64,000 bases of DNA, from NCBI RefSeq assembly GCF_019634775.1, contig NZ_JAHCAS010000001.1, positions 2,176,894-2,240,893 of the forward strand, read 5' to 3'. Below, in pieces: positions 52,093 to 61,231 of this stretch (positions are counted from its first letter, which is position 1; each line of letters begins with the position of its first letter). Position numbers and translations under genes: made by a program. This stretch comes from Dokdonella sp. (GTDB taxonomy: Bacteria; Pseudomonadota; Gammaproteobacteria; Xanthomonadales; Rhodanobacteraceae). Under the pieces are notes generated by a model. The model made no database searches. It saw only the letters and a list, made by a program, of their open reading frames with translations, and was not told the origin of the DNA.

Positions 52093-53016
52093 ATGAAGAT
52101 CGCGATCCTCTCCCGCAATGCCGCGCTGTATTCGACGACGCGGCTCGTCGAGGCCGCACGTGCGCGTGGCCATACCGTGCGCGTTCTCGATCCCTTGCGC
52201 TGCTACATGCGTATCGCCGCAGGCGCCTTCGAGATGCACTACAAGGGCCGCGCGCTCGGCGGATTCGATGCGGTCATCCCGCGCATCGGCGCCTCGATCA
52301 CGTTCTACGGCACGGCCGTGCTGCGCCAGTTCGAGATGATGGGCGTATACACGCCAAACACGTCGGATGCGGTGCTGCGGGCGCGCGACAAGCTGCGTTC
52401 GCTGCAACTGCTGGCACGTGAAGGCATCGCCCTGCCAATTACCGTGTTCGGCGACTACCCGGATGACACCGCCGACCTGCTCGGCATGCTCGGCGACCCG
52501 CCGCACGTCATCAAGCTCAACGAGGGCACGCAGGGGCAGGGTGTCCTGCTCGCCGAGAAACGTTCGGCCTCGCAGGGCATGATCGAGGCATTCCGTGGCC
52601 TGTACGCGAACTTCCTCGTGCAGGAGTTCATCGGCGAGGCGAAGGGTGGCGACTTGCGCTGTTTCGTGGTCGGCAATCGGGTGGTCGCGGCGATGCAGCG
52701 TCAGGCGCCCGAAGGCGATTTCCGCGCCAACATCCACCGTGGTGGCAAGGCCACGCCGGTGCGGCTGTCGAAGGCCGAGTCGGCGATTGCCCTGGCGGCC
52801 GCCTCGACCATGGGCCTGAGCGTGGCTGGTGTCGATCTGCTGCGCTCGAACCGTGGGCCGCTCGTGCTCGAGGTCAATTCGTCACCGGGTCTCGAGGGTA
52901 TCGAGGCGGCGACCAAATGCGATGTCGCCGATGCCGTGATTGCCCACATCGAGAGTGGTGTCGCGCGCATGCCGGCCAGACCGGCGAGGACGCGCACGCC
53001 GCGAGCGGGGTATTGA
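52093..53016 (+). CDS. rimK: RimK-family alpha-L-glutamate ligase
   Basis: 307 residues. ATP-grasp fold with [31 protein letters not shown] and a final metal site [13 protein letters not shown]. RimK adds glutamate to ribosomal protein S6 in E. coli. It is the first chromosomal gene after attR; its start has no clear Shine-Dalgarno. Confidence 0.9.
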   Translation: MKIAILSRNAALYSTTRLVEAARARGHTVRVLDPLRCYMRIAAGAFEMHYKGRALGGFDAVIPRIGASITFYGTAVLRQFEMMGVYTPNTSDAVLRARDKLRSLQLLAREGIALPITVFGDYPDDTADLLGMLGDPPHVIKLNEGTQGQGVLLAEKRSASQGMIEAFRGLYANFLVQEFIGEAKGGDLRCFVVGNRVVAAMQRQAPEGDFRANIHRGGKATPVRLSKAESAIALAAASTMGLSVAGVDLLRSNRGPLVLEVNSSPGLEGIEAATKCDVADAVIAHIESGVARMPARPARTRTPRAGY

Positions 53017-53032
53017 TCTACGACGATCCTCG

Positions 53033-53062
53033 TTGACAAAAGTACGAACCTCTTCCTACTAT
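53033..53062 (+). promoter_or_regulatory. Sigma-70 promoter for the gene at 53171
   Basis: TTGACA (53033-53038), 18 bp, TACTAT (53057-53062), about 100 bp before the start codon. Confidence 0.55.
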
Positions 53063-53170
53063 CGCCCGCCTGCACTGCATGCCGCCATTGTTTTTCGGCT
53101 TGCTCGCGGTTCGCGCCGCGGTTCGGCGGTGCCCCGATTCATTTGCCATTTCCATCAACCAGGAGTTCTG

Positions 53171-53680
53171 ATGAAGTCGTCACTCGTTTCCGTATTGGGC
53201 ATCGCCCTGGCCGCCATGGTCTGCCTGCCCGGCGTTGCCGAAGCCAAGAAGACCGGCAAGAAGGACGATGGCGCCGTCACAGCCACCACGGCGGCGACCT
53301 TTGCAGCACAGGCTGAAGAGGTGCGCCGGGAAATGAAGGCGGGTGGGCGCTATACCGAAATCAGTGCTGACGAGCGCGCGCGCGTCGAGAGGAATCTCGA
53401 GGTCATCGCGCGCTTGTTCGCGGAACGGAACGAACTGTCCGCGATGAGCGATCGCCAGAAGCTCGAGCTCATCAATGCTCAGGAAGACGCCAACGCCATC
53501 CTCACCAAGAACGACGATGATCGCCTCATCTGCGTATCGCGCCGCCCGACCGGATCGAACTTCAAGCAGAAGCAGTGCATGACGGCCAAGCAGGCGCGCG
53601 AGGCGCGCGAGCGGTCTGTCCAGGGCATGGATCGCTACACGCGCCCCGGTGAGTCGAGGGAGTTGCAGGGCAGGCCATGA
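53171..53680 (+). CDS. Small secreted protein of unknown function
   Basis: 169 residues; AGGAG 5 nt upstream of the ATG. Signal peptide MKSSLVSVLGIALAAMVCLPGVAEA. The mature part is charged and helical (residues 65-120) with two cysteines (RLICVSRRPTGSNFKQKQCM) that could form a disulfide. A conserved hypothetical of this order. Confidence 0.75.
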   Translation: MKSSLVSVLGIALAAMVCLPGVAEAKKTGKKDDGAVTATTAATFAAQAEEVRREMKAGGRYTEISADERARVERNLEVIARLFAERNELSAMSDRQKLELINAQEDANAILTKNDDDRLICVSRRPTGSNFKQKQCMTAKQAREARERSVQGMDRYTRPGESRELQGRP

Positions 53681-53939
53681 CCCGGTGCGGGAACCTCGAA
53701 GGATCCCGAGCCTTCTCGTCATCCCTGCGACTCTCGACAGCCGAACGCTCGGGTGGGCCGGATCCCGGCGTCCAGTCACTTGAATCAAAGTCGCACTGGG
53801 CTCCGGCCTTCCCGGTGCGGCGTCCCGACTGCCTGACGTCCGGTGGCAGGGTGGCAACCGCAGGACCCACAGCGCCGCGCGCGTGCCCGGGCCAGGCGAC
53901 CGGCCTGCGTTTCGCCACGCCCACCCTGCTGCGAACCAC

Positions 53940-53980
53940 GCGGATGTCATGACGCCATTGCGGGATTGATCAGAGCATCC
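53940..53980 (-). repeat. 41-bp inverted repeat, left copy
   Basis: Its reverse complement matches 56277-56317 at 39 of 41 positions. The two copies enclose the candidate sRNA and the two-component system. Probably a dispersed genomic element. Confidence 0.75.
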
Positions 53981-54035
53981 TTAACGGAAGCCTGAGTCGG
54001 ACTTAACAGGGGTTTAAGCCTTCGGTTCCTATAGT
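53980..54035 (+). promoter_or_regulatory. 11-bp-phased boxes and -10 of a candidate sRNA promoter
   Basis: Hexamers CTTAAC (53980), CCTGAG (53991), CTTAAC (54002) and TTTAAG (54013) are spaced exactly 11 bp, the pattern bound by OmpR/PhoB-family dimers, and are followed by TATAGT (54030-54035). They overlap where the -35 would be, which suggests activation by a response regulator. Confidence 0.5.
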
Positions 54036-54041
54036 CGGCGG

Positions 54042-54178
54042 CACTGTAAGTCCTGCTCGACACTCCTAAGTCAGGTTCAGTGACTGGCGGATTACGGTAA
54101 TCGGGGCAGTAGCTTTTGGCCCAGGCGAGGTGCGTTCCCCCAATGGCGCCTCCCTTGGGCCATTTTCTTTTGCGCGCA
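54042..54178 (+). ncRNA. Candidate small RNA upstream of the two-component system
   Basis: About 135 nt between the predicted start (near 54042) and an intrinsic terminator. The terminator stem pairs GGCCCA (54118-54123) with TGGGCC, with GAGGtGC/GCgCCTC inside, and ends in ATTTTCTTTT. No ORF of note. It could also be a terminated leader of the response-regulator gene 105 bp downstream. Confidence 0.45.
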
Positions 54179-54282
54179 TCCTGCGCGATCCTGGACCAGA
54201 ATAGCCTTCGGCTGAACGATCCCTTTCCGGGGATGTCCAAGGCCGTTGCCCGGCTGTCGGGTTCCCACGCTAATCTATCGCC

Positions 54283-54969
54283 ATGCGCATACTCGTCATC
54301 GAAGACAACAGCGACATCGCCGCCAATATCGGCGACTTCCTCGCCGACAGGGGCCACGTGGTCGACTTTGCTGGTGACGGTGTGACCGGGCTGCACCTGG
54401 CCGTGGTCAACGAGTTCGATGTCATCGTGCTCGATCTCAGTCTGCCTGGCATGGATGGCCTCGAGGTCTGCCGCAAGCTGCGCCAGGACGCCCAGCGGCA
54501 GACGCCTGTGTTGATGCTGACCGCACGTGATGCGCTCGAACAGAAGCTCACCGGCTTCGAGTCCGGTGCGGATGACTACATGGTCAAGCCGTTTGCCCTG
54601 CAGGAACTGGCCGCGCGCATCGAGGTGCTCGGGCGCCGCGGCAAGGGAAGCAAGAGCCGCCAGCTCCAGCTTGCCGATCTCACCTACAACCTCGACACGC
54701 TCGACGTCACGCGGGCCGGCAAGGCGATCCAGCTCAATCCGATCGGCCTCAAGCTGCTGCAGGCGTTGATGGATTCGGCACCGTCCGTGGTCACGCGCCG
54801 CGAACTGGAGACGCGAGTCTGGGGTGAGGAACTGCCCGACAGCGATTCCCTGCGCGTGCACATCCACGGCCTGCGCGCGGCGATCGACAAGCCCTTCGAC
54901 AAGCCGCTGATCCAGACCAAACACGGCATCGGTTACCGCATGGTCGATCCCGATGCGGTCGCGGCGTAG
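54283..54969 (+). CDS. OmpR-family response regulator
   Basis: 228 residues. Receiver domain with phospho-acceptor D51, T80 and K102 (MVKPF), and a C-terminal winged helix ending LIQTKHGIGYRMV. Overlaps the kinase start by 17 bp. Partner of the following histidine kinase. The phased boxes at 53980-54018 may be its own target. Confidence 0.9.
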   Translation: MRILVIEDNSDIAANIGDFLADRGHVVDFAGDGVTGLHLAVVNEFDVIVLDLSLPGMDGLEVCRKLRQDAQRQTPVLMLTARDALEQKLTGFESGADDYMVKPFALQELAARIEVLGRRGKGSKSRQLQLADLTYNLDTLDVTRAGKAIQLNPIGLKLLQALMDSAPSVVTRRELETRVWGEELPDSDSLRVHIHGLRAAIDKPFDKPLIQTKHGIGYRMVDPDAVAA

Positions 54970-56239
54970 GCTCCGCAGTCGCATCATCATCTCGTTCGCG
55001 CTGTTCGGCCTCGGCCTGACGGCGCTGTTCGCGGCAGCGACGATCTACCTCCGTGTGCGCATGGAGGATCAGCTCATCAATGACACGCTCACCCGCGAGC
55101 TGCGCCACTTCGTCGATTTCAAGCGTGAGTACCCCGAACCGGACGCGCGCTGGAGCATGTCTCTTTTCGAGGCGCAAATCGTCCGTGCGGGACGCCTGGC
55201 GACCGTGCCATTTGCCTGGCAGGGTTACGATTCAGGTGTTTACGACATTGACGACCCCGATCGCGGAGGGCTCAACCAGGCCTACAAGTTGGCCGTCTAC
55301 AAGGACGCCGACTACTGGGCCTACCTGCGTTTCGACGTCAGTTCGCAGAAGCTCAGCGAGCGCCAGCTGCTCCTGGTTCTCGGCAGTGCGGTGGTCCTGT
55401 TCGGCCTGCTTTCGCTGGTCATCGGCGTGTGGCTGTCGGCACGGGTGATGAGCCCGGTGGTGGATCTGGCCGCACGTCTGCGCGAACTGCGCAAGCGCGG
55501 TGACTACAAGCCACTTGCACCGCATTTCGCCGACGACGAGGTCGGCCAGGTGGCCGAGGCACTCGACGACTATGCCGCGCGTCTGACTCATCTGGTCGAG
55601 CGCGACCGCGAATTCAACGCCGACGTCAGCCACGAATTGCGCACGCCGCTGGCGGTGATCGCGACCACGACAGAACTGCTGCTCGGCCAGAACCTGCCCG
55701 ACAAGGCGCAGGAACGCCTGCATCGCATCGAGCGCGCGGTACGCCAGTCGACCGAACTCACCGATGCCTTGCTGCTGCTCTCGCGCAGCGAGCGTCGGGG
55801 GCCGACCGATGGGGAAGCGACCGATGTGGCGCGCGTGGTCGAACAGGTCATCGACATCAGCCGGCCGCATCTTGGCAGCAAGCCGGTAAAGGTGCGCCTC
55901 GACGTCGAGGAGCCCTTGCACACGGCGGCACCATCGTCGGTCGTCGCCGTCGCCCTGACCAACCTGATCGGCAATGCTTTCAAGTACACGCAGGAAGGCG
56001 AGGTGGTGGTCATCGTCGGTCATGGCCGCGTCGCCGTCGAGGACACCGGCCCCGGCATCGCCGCGGAAGACGCCGAGCGCCTGTTTGAGCGCGGCCAGCG
56101 CGGCACCACCACGGTCAAGGGGGCCGGTCTCGGCCTCGCCATCGTCAAGCGACTGTGCGAGCTGTATGGCTGGAAGGTGTCCCTGGCGCCACGGCCACAG
56201 GGCGGGGCGGTCGCAACCCTGAGTTTTGGCAGGGAGTAG
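54953..56239 (+). CDS. Sensor histidine kinase
   Basis: 428 residues. Two transmembrane helices (about residues 10-35 and 138-163) flank a periplasmic sensor loop, then a HAMP-like region, HisKA with H227 (DVSHELRTPL) and a HATPase with N, G1 and G2 boxes (LIGNAFKYT, DTGPGI, GAGLGLAIVK). Sensed signal unknown. Confidence 0.9.
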   Translation: MRSRRRLRSRIIISFALFGLGLTALFAAATIYLRVRMEDQLINDTLTRELRHFVDFKREYPEPDARWSMSLFEAQIVRAGRLATVPFAWQGYDSGVYDIDDPDRGGLNQAYKLAVYKDADYWAYLRFDVSSQKLSERQLLLVLGSAVVLFGLLSLVIGVWLSARVMSPVVDLAARLRELRKRGDYKPLAPHFADDEVGQVAEALDDYAARLTHLVERDREFNADVSHELRTPLAVIATTTELLLGQNLPDKAQERLHRIERAVRQSTELTDALLLLSRSERRGPTDGEATDVARVVEQVIDISRPHLGSKPVKVRLDVEEPLHTAAPSSVVAVALTNLIGNAFKYTQEGEVVVIVGHGRVAVEDTGPGIAAEDAERLFERGQRGTTTVKGAGLGLAIVKRLCELYGWKVSLAPRPQGGAVATLSFGRE

Positions 56240-56276
56240 AGGGCAGCATCACCGCTGACGAAAGGCGAGCCGCCAG

Positions 56277-56317
56277 GGATGCTCTGATCACTCCCGCAAT
56301 GGCGTCACGACATCCGC
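56277..56317 (+). repeat. 41-bp inverted repeat, right copy
   Basis: Mirror of 53940-53980 with two mismatches; lies just after the kinase stop. Similarity to the left copy seems to continue weakly for another 30-40 bp. Confidence 0.75.
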
Positions 56318-56437
56318 AAGGCCCGCAGTGGGGCGGGCGCGTGGTGGTTCCGCAGGAAGCGGCTTCACGATCTCCTCATTTGCAACGAGTGCAACGAGGC
56401 GAGATTGTCGCGCCTTTGCACCTCGTCTGTCGGGCGA

Positions 56438-57355
56438 TCACACCGGATCGAGCCAACCCCATTCGTCCTTCGTGCGGCCGTCGAACAAGCCGAAGAACAG
56501 GCCCTGCAGCCTGCGCGTGAGCGGGCCGGCAACGCCGCTGCCGACCGGTTTGGCGTCGACCGAGCGGATCGGCGTGACTTCGGCGGCGGTGCCGCACATG
56601 AAGATCTCGTCGGCGAGGTACAGGTACTCACGCGGCAGGTCGCGTTCGATGACCTCGATGCCGTTCGCGCGAGCGAGCGTGATCAGGGTGTGGCGCGTGA
56701 TGCCGTTGAGGATTGCTGCGCTGGCCGGCGTCGTGTGCAGCGCGCCGTCGAAGGCCAGGAACAGGTTCTCGCCGGCACCTTCGCTGAGCAGGCCGGTGGA
56801 CGCCAGGGCGATACCCTCGCCGAAGCCGAGGCGGCGCGCCTCGCGCGCGATGAGCTGGCCGGAAAGATAGTTGCCGCCGGCCTTGGCGCCGGCCGGGATC
56901 GTGTTCGGCGCAAAGCGCTGCCAGCTCGACACGCAGGCGTCGATGCCCTGTTCGAGCACGCCGGGACCGAGATACGGGCCCATTTCCCAGGTGGCCACGG
57001 CGACGTCGATCGGCGTTTCCGCCGACAGCCCGAAACCACCGAGACCGCGGTACGCGACCGGGCGCAGGTAGGCCTTGGTCAGGCCGTTGCGGCGGATCAC
57101 CTCGCGGCAGGCTTCAGCCAGCACGTCCTGCGTGTAGGGAATCTCCATGTCGTAGATCTTCGCCGACATGTACAGGCGCTTGAGATGGTCGCCGAGGCGG
57201 AAGATCGCCGGACCGTTCGGTGTCTCGTAGCTGCGGATGCCCTCGAACACCGACGAGCCGTAATGCAGGGCATGCGCCATGACATGCACCGTCGCCTCGG
57301 CCCACGGCTTGATCGCACCGTTCTGCCAGATGTACTCGGGGTAGTTCGCGGCCAT
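56438..57355 (-). CDS. ilvE: Branched-chain amino-acid aminotransferase
   Basis: 305 residues from ATG 57355. Fold-type IV PLP enzyme: HALHYGSSVFEGIR at the start, the PLP lysine in AKAGGNYLSGQ, and EGAGENLFL plus TGAA-type phosphate loops. Transfers amino groups between glutamate and the branched-chain keto acids. Chromosomal. Confidence 0.93.
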   Translation of the reverse strand: MAANYPEYIWQNGAIKPWAEATVHVMAHALHYGSSVFEGIRSYETPNGPAIFRLGDHLKRLYMSAKIYDMEIPYTQDVLAEACREVIRRNGLTKAYLRPVAYRGLGGFGLSAETPIDVAVATWEMGPYLGPGVLEQGIDACVSSWQRFAPNTIPAGAKAGGNYLSGQLIAREARRLGFGEGIALASTGLLSEGAGENLFLAFDGALHTTPASAAILNGITRHTLITLARANGIEVIERDLPREYLYLADEIFMCGTAAEVTPIRSVDAKPVGSGVAGPLTRRLQGLFFGLFDGRTKDEWGWLDPV

Positions 57356-57527
57356 GGTCGGTTTTCCTGCGGAAAGAACCGCCAATGATAGCTGGGAGGG
57401 GAAGCTGTTGCGAACGGTGCGGCCAGGAATGGCCACGCCTGGACTCGGCAATGAAGCAGCCTCGCATACGCGTGAAACGCGGTTGACGCAGCGATCCGGG
57501 ACGACGGCACCAGCCGCGATTCATGAA

Positions 57528-58142
57528 TCACCAATCCACCAACCTCAACCACCAGCAACCGCGATGATCGACGACCTCGAAGCTCGTGCGCGCTTCATGC
57601 GGCACGCGGTCGAGGTCACGCGCGGTGCGCACGATCAGCAGCGTGTCCATCGGCGCGCGCGGTCCGCGGCGGCGGGCGTAGGGATCGCCCCAGGGCGCTG
57701 ACGACACCTGGTCGAGTTCGATCGTGATCAGCGGTTCCTCGATCAGGCGTGCGAGTTCCCGCAGCGTCGCCGTTGCATCACCGCGACCATATCCGTCCCA
57801 CAGCATCAGTCCCGACAGCGCAATCGCATTGCGTCCGTCGAAGGCAGCGGCGACACGGTCGCGAAGCTCCTGCGGCGAAGTCGGGCAGGTCTGCATCGGC
57901 GCAACCAGGGGCAGGGCGTAGTCGATGTCGTCGCCGCGTTCCGGCACGGGAGCCAGCTTGCACGGACGATCGGAGAACACCGGCTCGCCATTGGCGCCGA
58001 TGCAGCGGCGGACGCCGCCCTGCGCCTGCGCGCTCATAGCCAATGCCGCCAACAGCAAGGCCAGGCATGGTTGCAGGCGCAAGCATCGACATCGTGCGCG
58101 AGGCTTGCCGAAGGCGCGGCGATCTGCTCTAGTGCGGGCCAT
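57528..58142 (-). CDS. DUF4124-like secreted hypothetical protein
   Basis: 204 residues from ATG 58142. A hydrophobic signal segment (LQPCLALLLAALAMSAQA) is preceded by a long basic N-region. RRCIGANGEPVFSDRPC is a DUF4124-like motif (C, GxxxFSDxPC). Several cysteines suggest disulfides. Function unknown. Confidence 0.7.
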   Translation of the reverse strand: MARTRADRRAFGKPRARCRCLRLQPCLALLLAALAMSAQAQGGVRRCIGANGEPVFSDRPCKLAPVPERGDDIDYALPLVAPMQTCPTSPQELRDRVAAAFDGRNAIALSGLMLWDGYGRGDATATLRELARLIEEPLITIELDQVSSAPWGDPYARRRGPRAPMDTLLIVRTARDLDRVPHEARTSFEVVDHRGCWWLRLVDW

Positions 58143-58258
58143 GTCCACGTCCGCCACCCTGCTTCGATCCTGCGCTGCCGTCAACGGCGCGAACAATAAT
58201 GGACGCATGCAGGCAGGGGCCGGCGTGGGATAGGTGGTTGCATCCCGATTCACGCGCA

Positions 58259-58286
58259 GAAGGCCCGCCACCGAGCGGGCCTTTTT
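58259..58286 (+). terminator. Intrinsic terminator in the asnB upstream region
   Basis: AAGGCCCGC/GCGGGCCTT stem around caccga, followed by TTTTT on the plus strand. With no gene ending just before it, it may stop a short leader transcript ahead of asnB. Confidence 0.6.
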
Positions 58287-58392
58287 GCTATGTGCCCTTG
58301 TGATCGTCGGTGATCGCTGCTTCGTCTGCCGGTGAGATGTAGGTGAGGTGTTTCGGTACCGGATTCCGCAAGCAGCCATCCATGGCGGCACT

Positions 58393-58430
58393 TTTCAGAA
58401 CAGCATTTCCAATCCAGTTTCAGAACAGCA
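58393..58430 (+). repeat. 13-bp direct repeat before asnB
   Basis: TTTCAGAACAGCA at 58393-58405 and again at 58418-58430, 25 bp apart, ending 22 bp before the asnB start codon. May be a control site or a chance duplication. Confidence 0.5.
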
Positions 58431-58452
58431 GTTCAAACCCAGGAGTTTCAAG

Positions 58453-60126
58453 ATGTGTTCGATCCTCGGCCTGTTCGGCCTGCAACCCGGTGACGACGTG
58501 CCGTCCCTGCGTCGTCTCGCCCTCGAGCTATCGCAGCGCCAGCGCCATCGCGGGCCGGATTGGAGCGGCGTGTACACGGACGATAGCGCGATCCTCGTGC
58601 ACGAGCGCCTCGCCATCGTCGATCCGGCCGGTGGCTCGCAGCCGTTGCGCTCGCAGGACGGCCTGCTCGCGCTCGCCGTCAACGGCGAGATCTACAACCA
58701 CCGCGAGCTCGAGCGCGGCCTCGCGCAGCCGTACGCTTTCCAGACCGGCTCGGACTGCGAGGTCATCAACGCGCTGTATCGCGAGCACGGTCCCGAGGGC
58801 GTGAAGAAACTCAATGGCATCTTCGCCTATGCGTTGTGGGATGCCGGGCGCAAGCGTTTCGTCATTGCCCGCGATCCGATCGGCGTCTGCCCGTTGTATT
58901 GGGGACACGATCGCGAGGGCCGCATCTGCGTGGCCTCCGAGATGAAGGCGCTGGTCGGCGTCTGTGCCGACGTCGCCACGTTCCCGCCCGGCCACTACTA
59001 CGACAGCGAGTCCGGTGAACTCGTGCGCTACTACGACAAGCCGTGGCGCGCTTATGCGGCGACCGAAGGCGTGACGATCGAGCCCGCTGCGCTGCGCTCG
59101 GCCTTCGAGGCGGCCGTGCATCGCCAGTTGATGACCGATGTGCCGTACGGCGTGCTGTTGTCGGGCGGCCTCGATTCCTCGCTCGTCGCCGCCTGCGCAG
59201 CACGTTTCGCCCGCCACCGCATCGAGGAAGACGACAACGCCGAAGCCTGGTGGCCACGGCTGCATTCGTTCGCGATCGGCCTGAAGGGGTCGCCGGACCT
59301 CGCCGCCGCCGAGATCGCCGCCAAGGCACTTGGCACCGTGCACCACGGCTTCGAATACAGCTTCGAGGAAGGCCTCGACGCGCTGCCCGAGGTGATCCGT
59401 CACATCGAGAGCTACGACGTCACTTCGATCCGCGCATCCACGCCGATGTACCTGCTCGCGCGGCGCATCAAGGCGATGGGCGTGAAGATGGTGCTGTCGG
59501 GTGAGGGTTCGGACGAGATTTTCGGCGGCTACCTCTACTTCCACAAGGCGCCGAATGCGCGCGAGTTCCATGAGGAGACCGTGCGCAAGCTCGATGCGCT
59601 GCATCTCTACGACTGCCTGCGCGCGAACAAGTCGATGATGGCCTGGGGCGTAGAGGCGCGCGTGCCGTTCCTCGACCTCGAGTTCCTCGACGTCGCCATG
59701 TCGATCGACGCGAAGGCGAAGATGGCCGGCAACGGCCGCATCGAGAAGGCAATCCTGCGCGAGGCCTTCGAGGGTGCCTTGCCCGAGTCGATCCTGTGGC
59801 GGCAGAAGGAGCAATTCAGCGACGGCGTCGGTTATGGCTGGATCGATGGCCTCAAGGCGCATGCCGAGGCGCAGGTCAGCGATCGTGAATTCGCCGCTGC
59901 GGCGGCGCGTTTCCCGGTCAATCCGCCGCAGACCAAGGAGGCCTATTTCTACCGCGCGATCTTCGAACAGCACTTCCCGGGACAGGCCTGTGCGGAGACG
60001 ATTCCAGGCGGCAAGTCGATCGCCTGTTCGACACCGGCGGCGATCGCCTGGGATCCGGCCTTCGCGAACTCCGCCGACCCGTCCGGGCGCGCGGTGGCGG
60101 GAGTGCATCTCGCCGCGACGGGTTGA
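58453..60126 (+). CDS. asnB: Asparagine synthase (glutamine-hydrolysing)
   Basis: 557 residues from ATG 58453 (AGGAG 7 nt upstream). The N-terminal class II glutaminase begins MCSI with the Cys nucleophile; the synthetase half has SGGLDSS and GEGSDEIFGGY. Length matches AsnB. Converts aspartate, glutamine and ATP to asparagine. Confidence 0.95.
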   Translation: MCSILGLFGLQPGDDVPSLRRLALELSQRQRHRGPDWSGVYTDDSAILVHERLAIVDPAGGSQPLRSQDGLLALAVNGEIYNHRELERGLAQPYAFQTGSDCEVINALYREHGPEGVKKLNGIFAYALWDAGRKRFVIARDPIGVCPLYWGHDREGRICVASEMKALVGVCADVATFPPGHYYDSESGELVRYYDKPWRAYAATEGVTIEPAALRSAFEAAVHRQLMTDVPYGVLLSGGLDSSLVAACAARFARHRIEEDDNAEAWWPRLHSFAIGLKGSPDLAAAEIAAKALGTVHHGFEYSFEEGLDALPEVIRHIESYDVTSIRASTPMYLLARRIKAMGVKMVLSGEGSDEIFGGYLYFHKAPNAREFHEETVRKLDALHLYDCLRANKSMMAWGVEARVPFLDLEFLDVAMSIDAKAKMAGNGRIEKAILREAFEGALPESILWRQKEQFSDGVGYGWIDGLKAHAEAQVSDREFAAAAARFPVNPPQTKEAYFYRAIFEQHFPGQACAETIPGGKSIACSTPAAIAWDPAFANSADPSGRAVAGVHLAATG

Positions 60127-60170
60127 TGGCTGCTCGTGTGTCCAGGCGGCTTCGATGGGGTCCAGAGCAG

Positions 60171-60200
60171 GAGCATCGCGGCTGAAGCCGCTTCCTACGG
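60171..60200. repeat. REP-like short repeat, Xanthomonadales type
   Basis: GAGCATCGCGGCTGAAGCCGCTTCCTACGG pattern with a CGGCTGAAGCCG hairpin core in the asnB-metF gap, the style of extragenic repeats common in Xanthomonas and Lysobacter relatives. A degenerate AGGAAGCGGCTTCACGAT copy is at about 56354. Confidence 0.55.
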
Positions 60201-60207
60201 GTTTCGA

Positions 60208-61029
60208 TTACAGGCGTTCGAGGATGGCCAGGGTCGGCTTCGCGCGGTTCAGTGTGTAGAAGTGCAGGCCGGGCGCACCGCCATCGACGAGACGGCGGCA
60301 CAGGTCGGCGACGACGTCGGCACTGAACTCGCGAATGGCCGCGGCATCGTCACCGAGTGCGGCGAGGCGTTTTCCGAGCCAGCGTGGGATTTCGGCGCCG
60401 CACATTTCCGAGAAGCGCCTTAGCTGGCTGAAGTTTGCGATCGGCATGATGCCCGGCACGATCGGCACATCGACGCCGAGCCGGCGCACGGCGTCGACGA
60501 AGCGGAAGTAGCCATCGGCGTTGTAAAAGTACTGGGTGATCGCGCTGTTTGCGCCGGCATCGATCTTGCGCTTGAAGTTGGCGAGGTCGGCGAGCGCGTC
60601 CTCGGCCTGCGGATGGACTTCCGGGTAGCAGGCCACGTCGAGATGGAAATGGTCGCCGGTTTCGGCACGGATGAAGGCGACCAGGTCGCTGGCATAGCGG
60701 AAATCGCCGAAGCTCGCCATGCCCGATGGCAGGTCGCCACGCAGGGCGACTATGCGGCGTACGCCGAGATCGCGGTACTCGTCGACGAGGCGGCGGACTT
60801 CCTCGCGCGTGCCGCCCATGCATGACAGATGTGGCGCGGCGACGAGGCCGTGCCGGTCGAGCAGGTCGCGGACGGCCTCGACCGTATAGCTCAGCGTCGA
60901 GCCGCCGGCACCGAAGGTCACGGAGACATATTCGGGTGCATGCGCCTTGAGCGCTGTCGCTGCGCGCGCTAGCCCCTCGCGCTGTTCGTCGGTCTTGGGC
61001 GGGAAGAACTCGAAGCTGACTGCCGCCAT
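60208..61029 (-). CDS. metF: 5,10-Methylenetetrahydrofolate reductase
   Basis: 273 residues. TIM-barrel flavoenzyme with FEFFPPKTDEQ, VTFGAGGST, and QYFYN motifs intact; length is normal. Makes methyltetrahydrofolate for methionine synthesis. Lies downstream of ahcY in the same orientation, a gene order found in Xanthomonadales. Confidence 0.95.
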   Translation of the reverse strand: MAAVSFEFFPPKTDEQREGLARAATALKAHAPEYVSVTFGAGGSTLSYTVEAVRDLLDRHGLVAAPHLSCMGGTREEVRRLVDEYRDLGVRRIVALRGDLPSGMASFGDFRYASDLVAFIRAETGDHFHLDVACYPEVHPQAEDALADLANFKRKIDAGANSAITQYFYNADGYFRFVDAVRRLGVDVPIVPGIMPIANFSQLRRFSEMCGAEIPRWLGKRLAALGDDAAAIREFSADVVADLCRRLVDGGAPGLHFYTLNRAKPTLAILERL

Positions 61030-61175
61030 CGGGAAGGTCCGGCCGGGTGGGGCAGGCAGTCTATCTTTTCATCGCGATGAAAGGTAAGAAGACCGGCCGG
61101 GGGCATATGCAGCGGGTGGCGCACTCGCCGGCATGCCGACATGTGTCGCTGGCGTCTGCGTCCGTGCACGCCGCA

Positions 61176-61207
61176 ACGAAAACGGGCGCCTTGCGGCGCC
61201 CGTTTCG
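61176..61207 (-). terminator. Intrinsic terminator after ahcY
   Basis: An 11-bp stem, 61180-61190 with 61195-61205, around a TTGC loop; on the minus strand it ends GTTTTCGTT. Placed just past the ahcY stop, so metF probably needs readthrough or its own promoter. Confidence 0.7.
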
Positions 61208-61231
61208 TCCACGCATCGGCCAGACAGCCGA

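Noticed and set aside
57806..58142. Small RNA antisense to the DUF4124-like gene start
   Set aside because: The plus-strand terminator at 58259 suggests a short transcript, but no promoter could be seen.
58528..60108. 526-codon minus-strand frame
   Set aside because: Antisense to asnB, which has all catalytic motifs.
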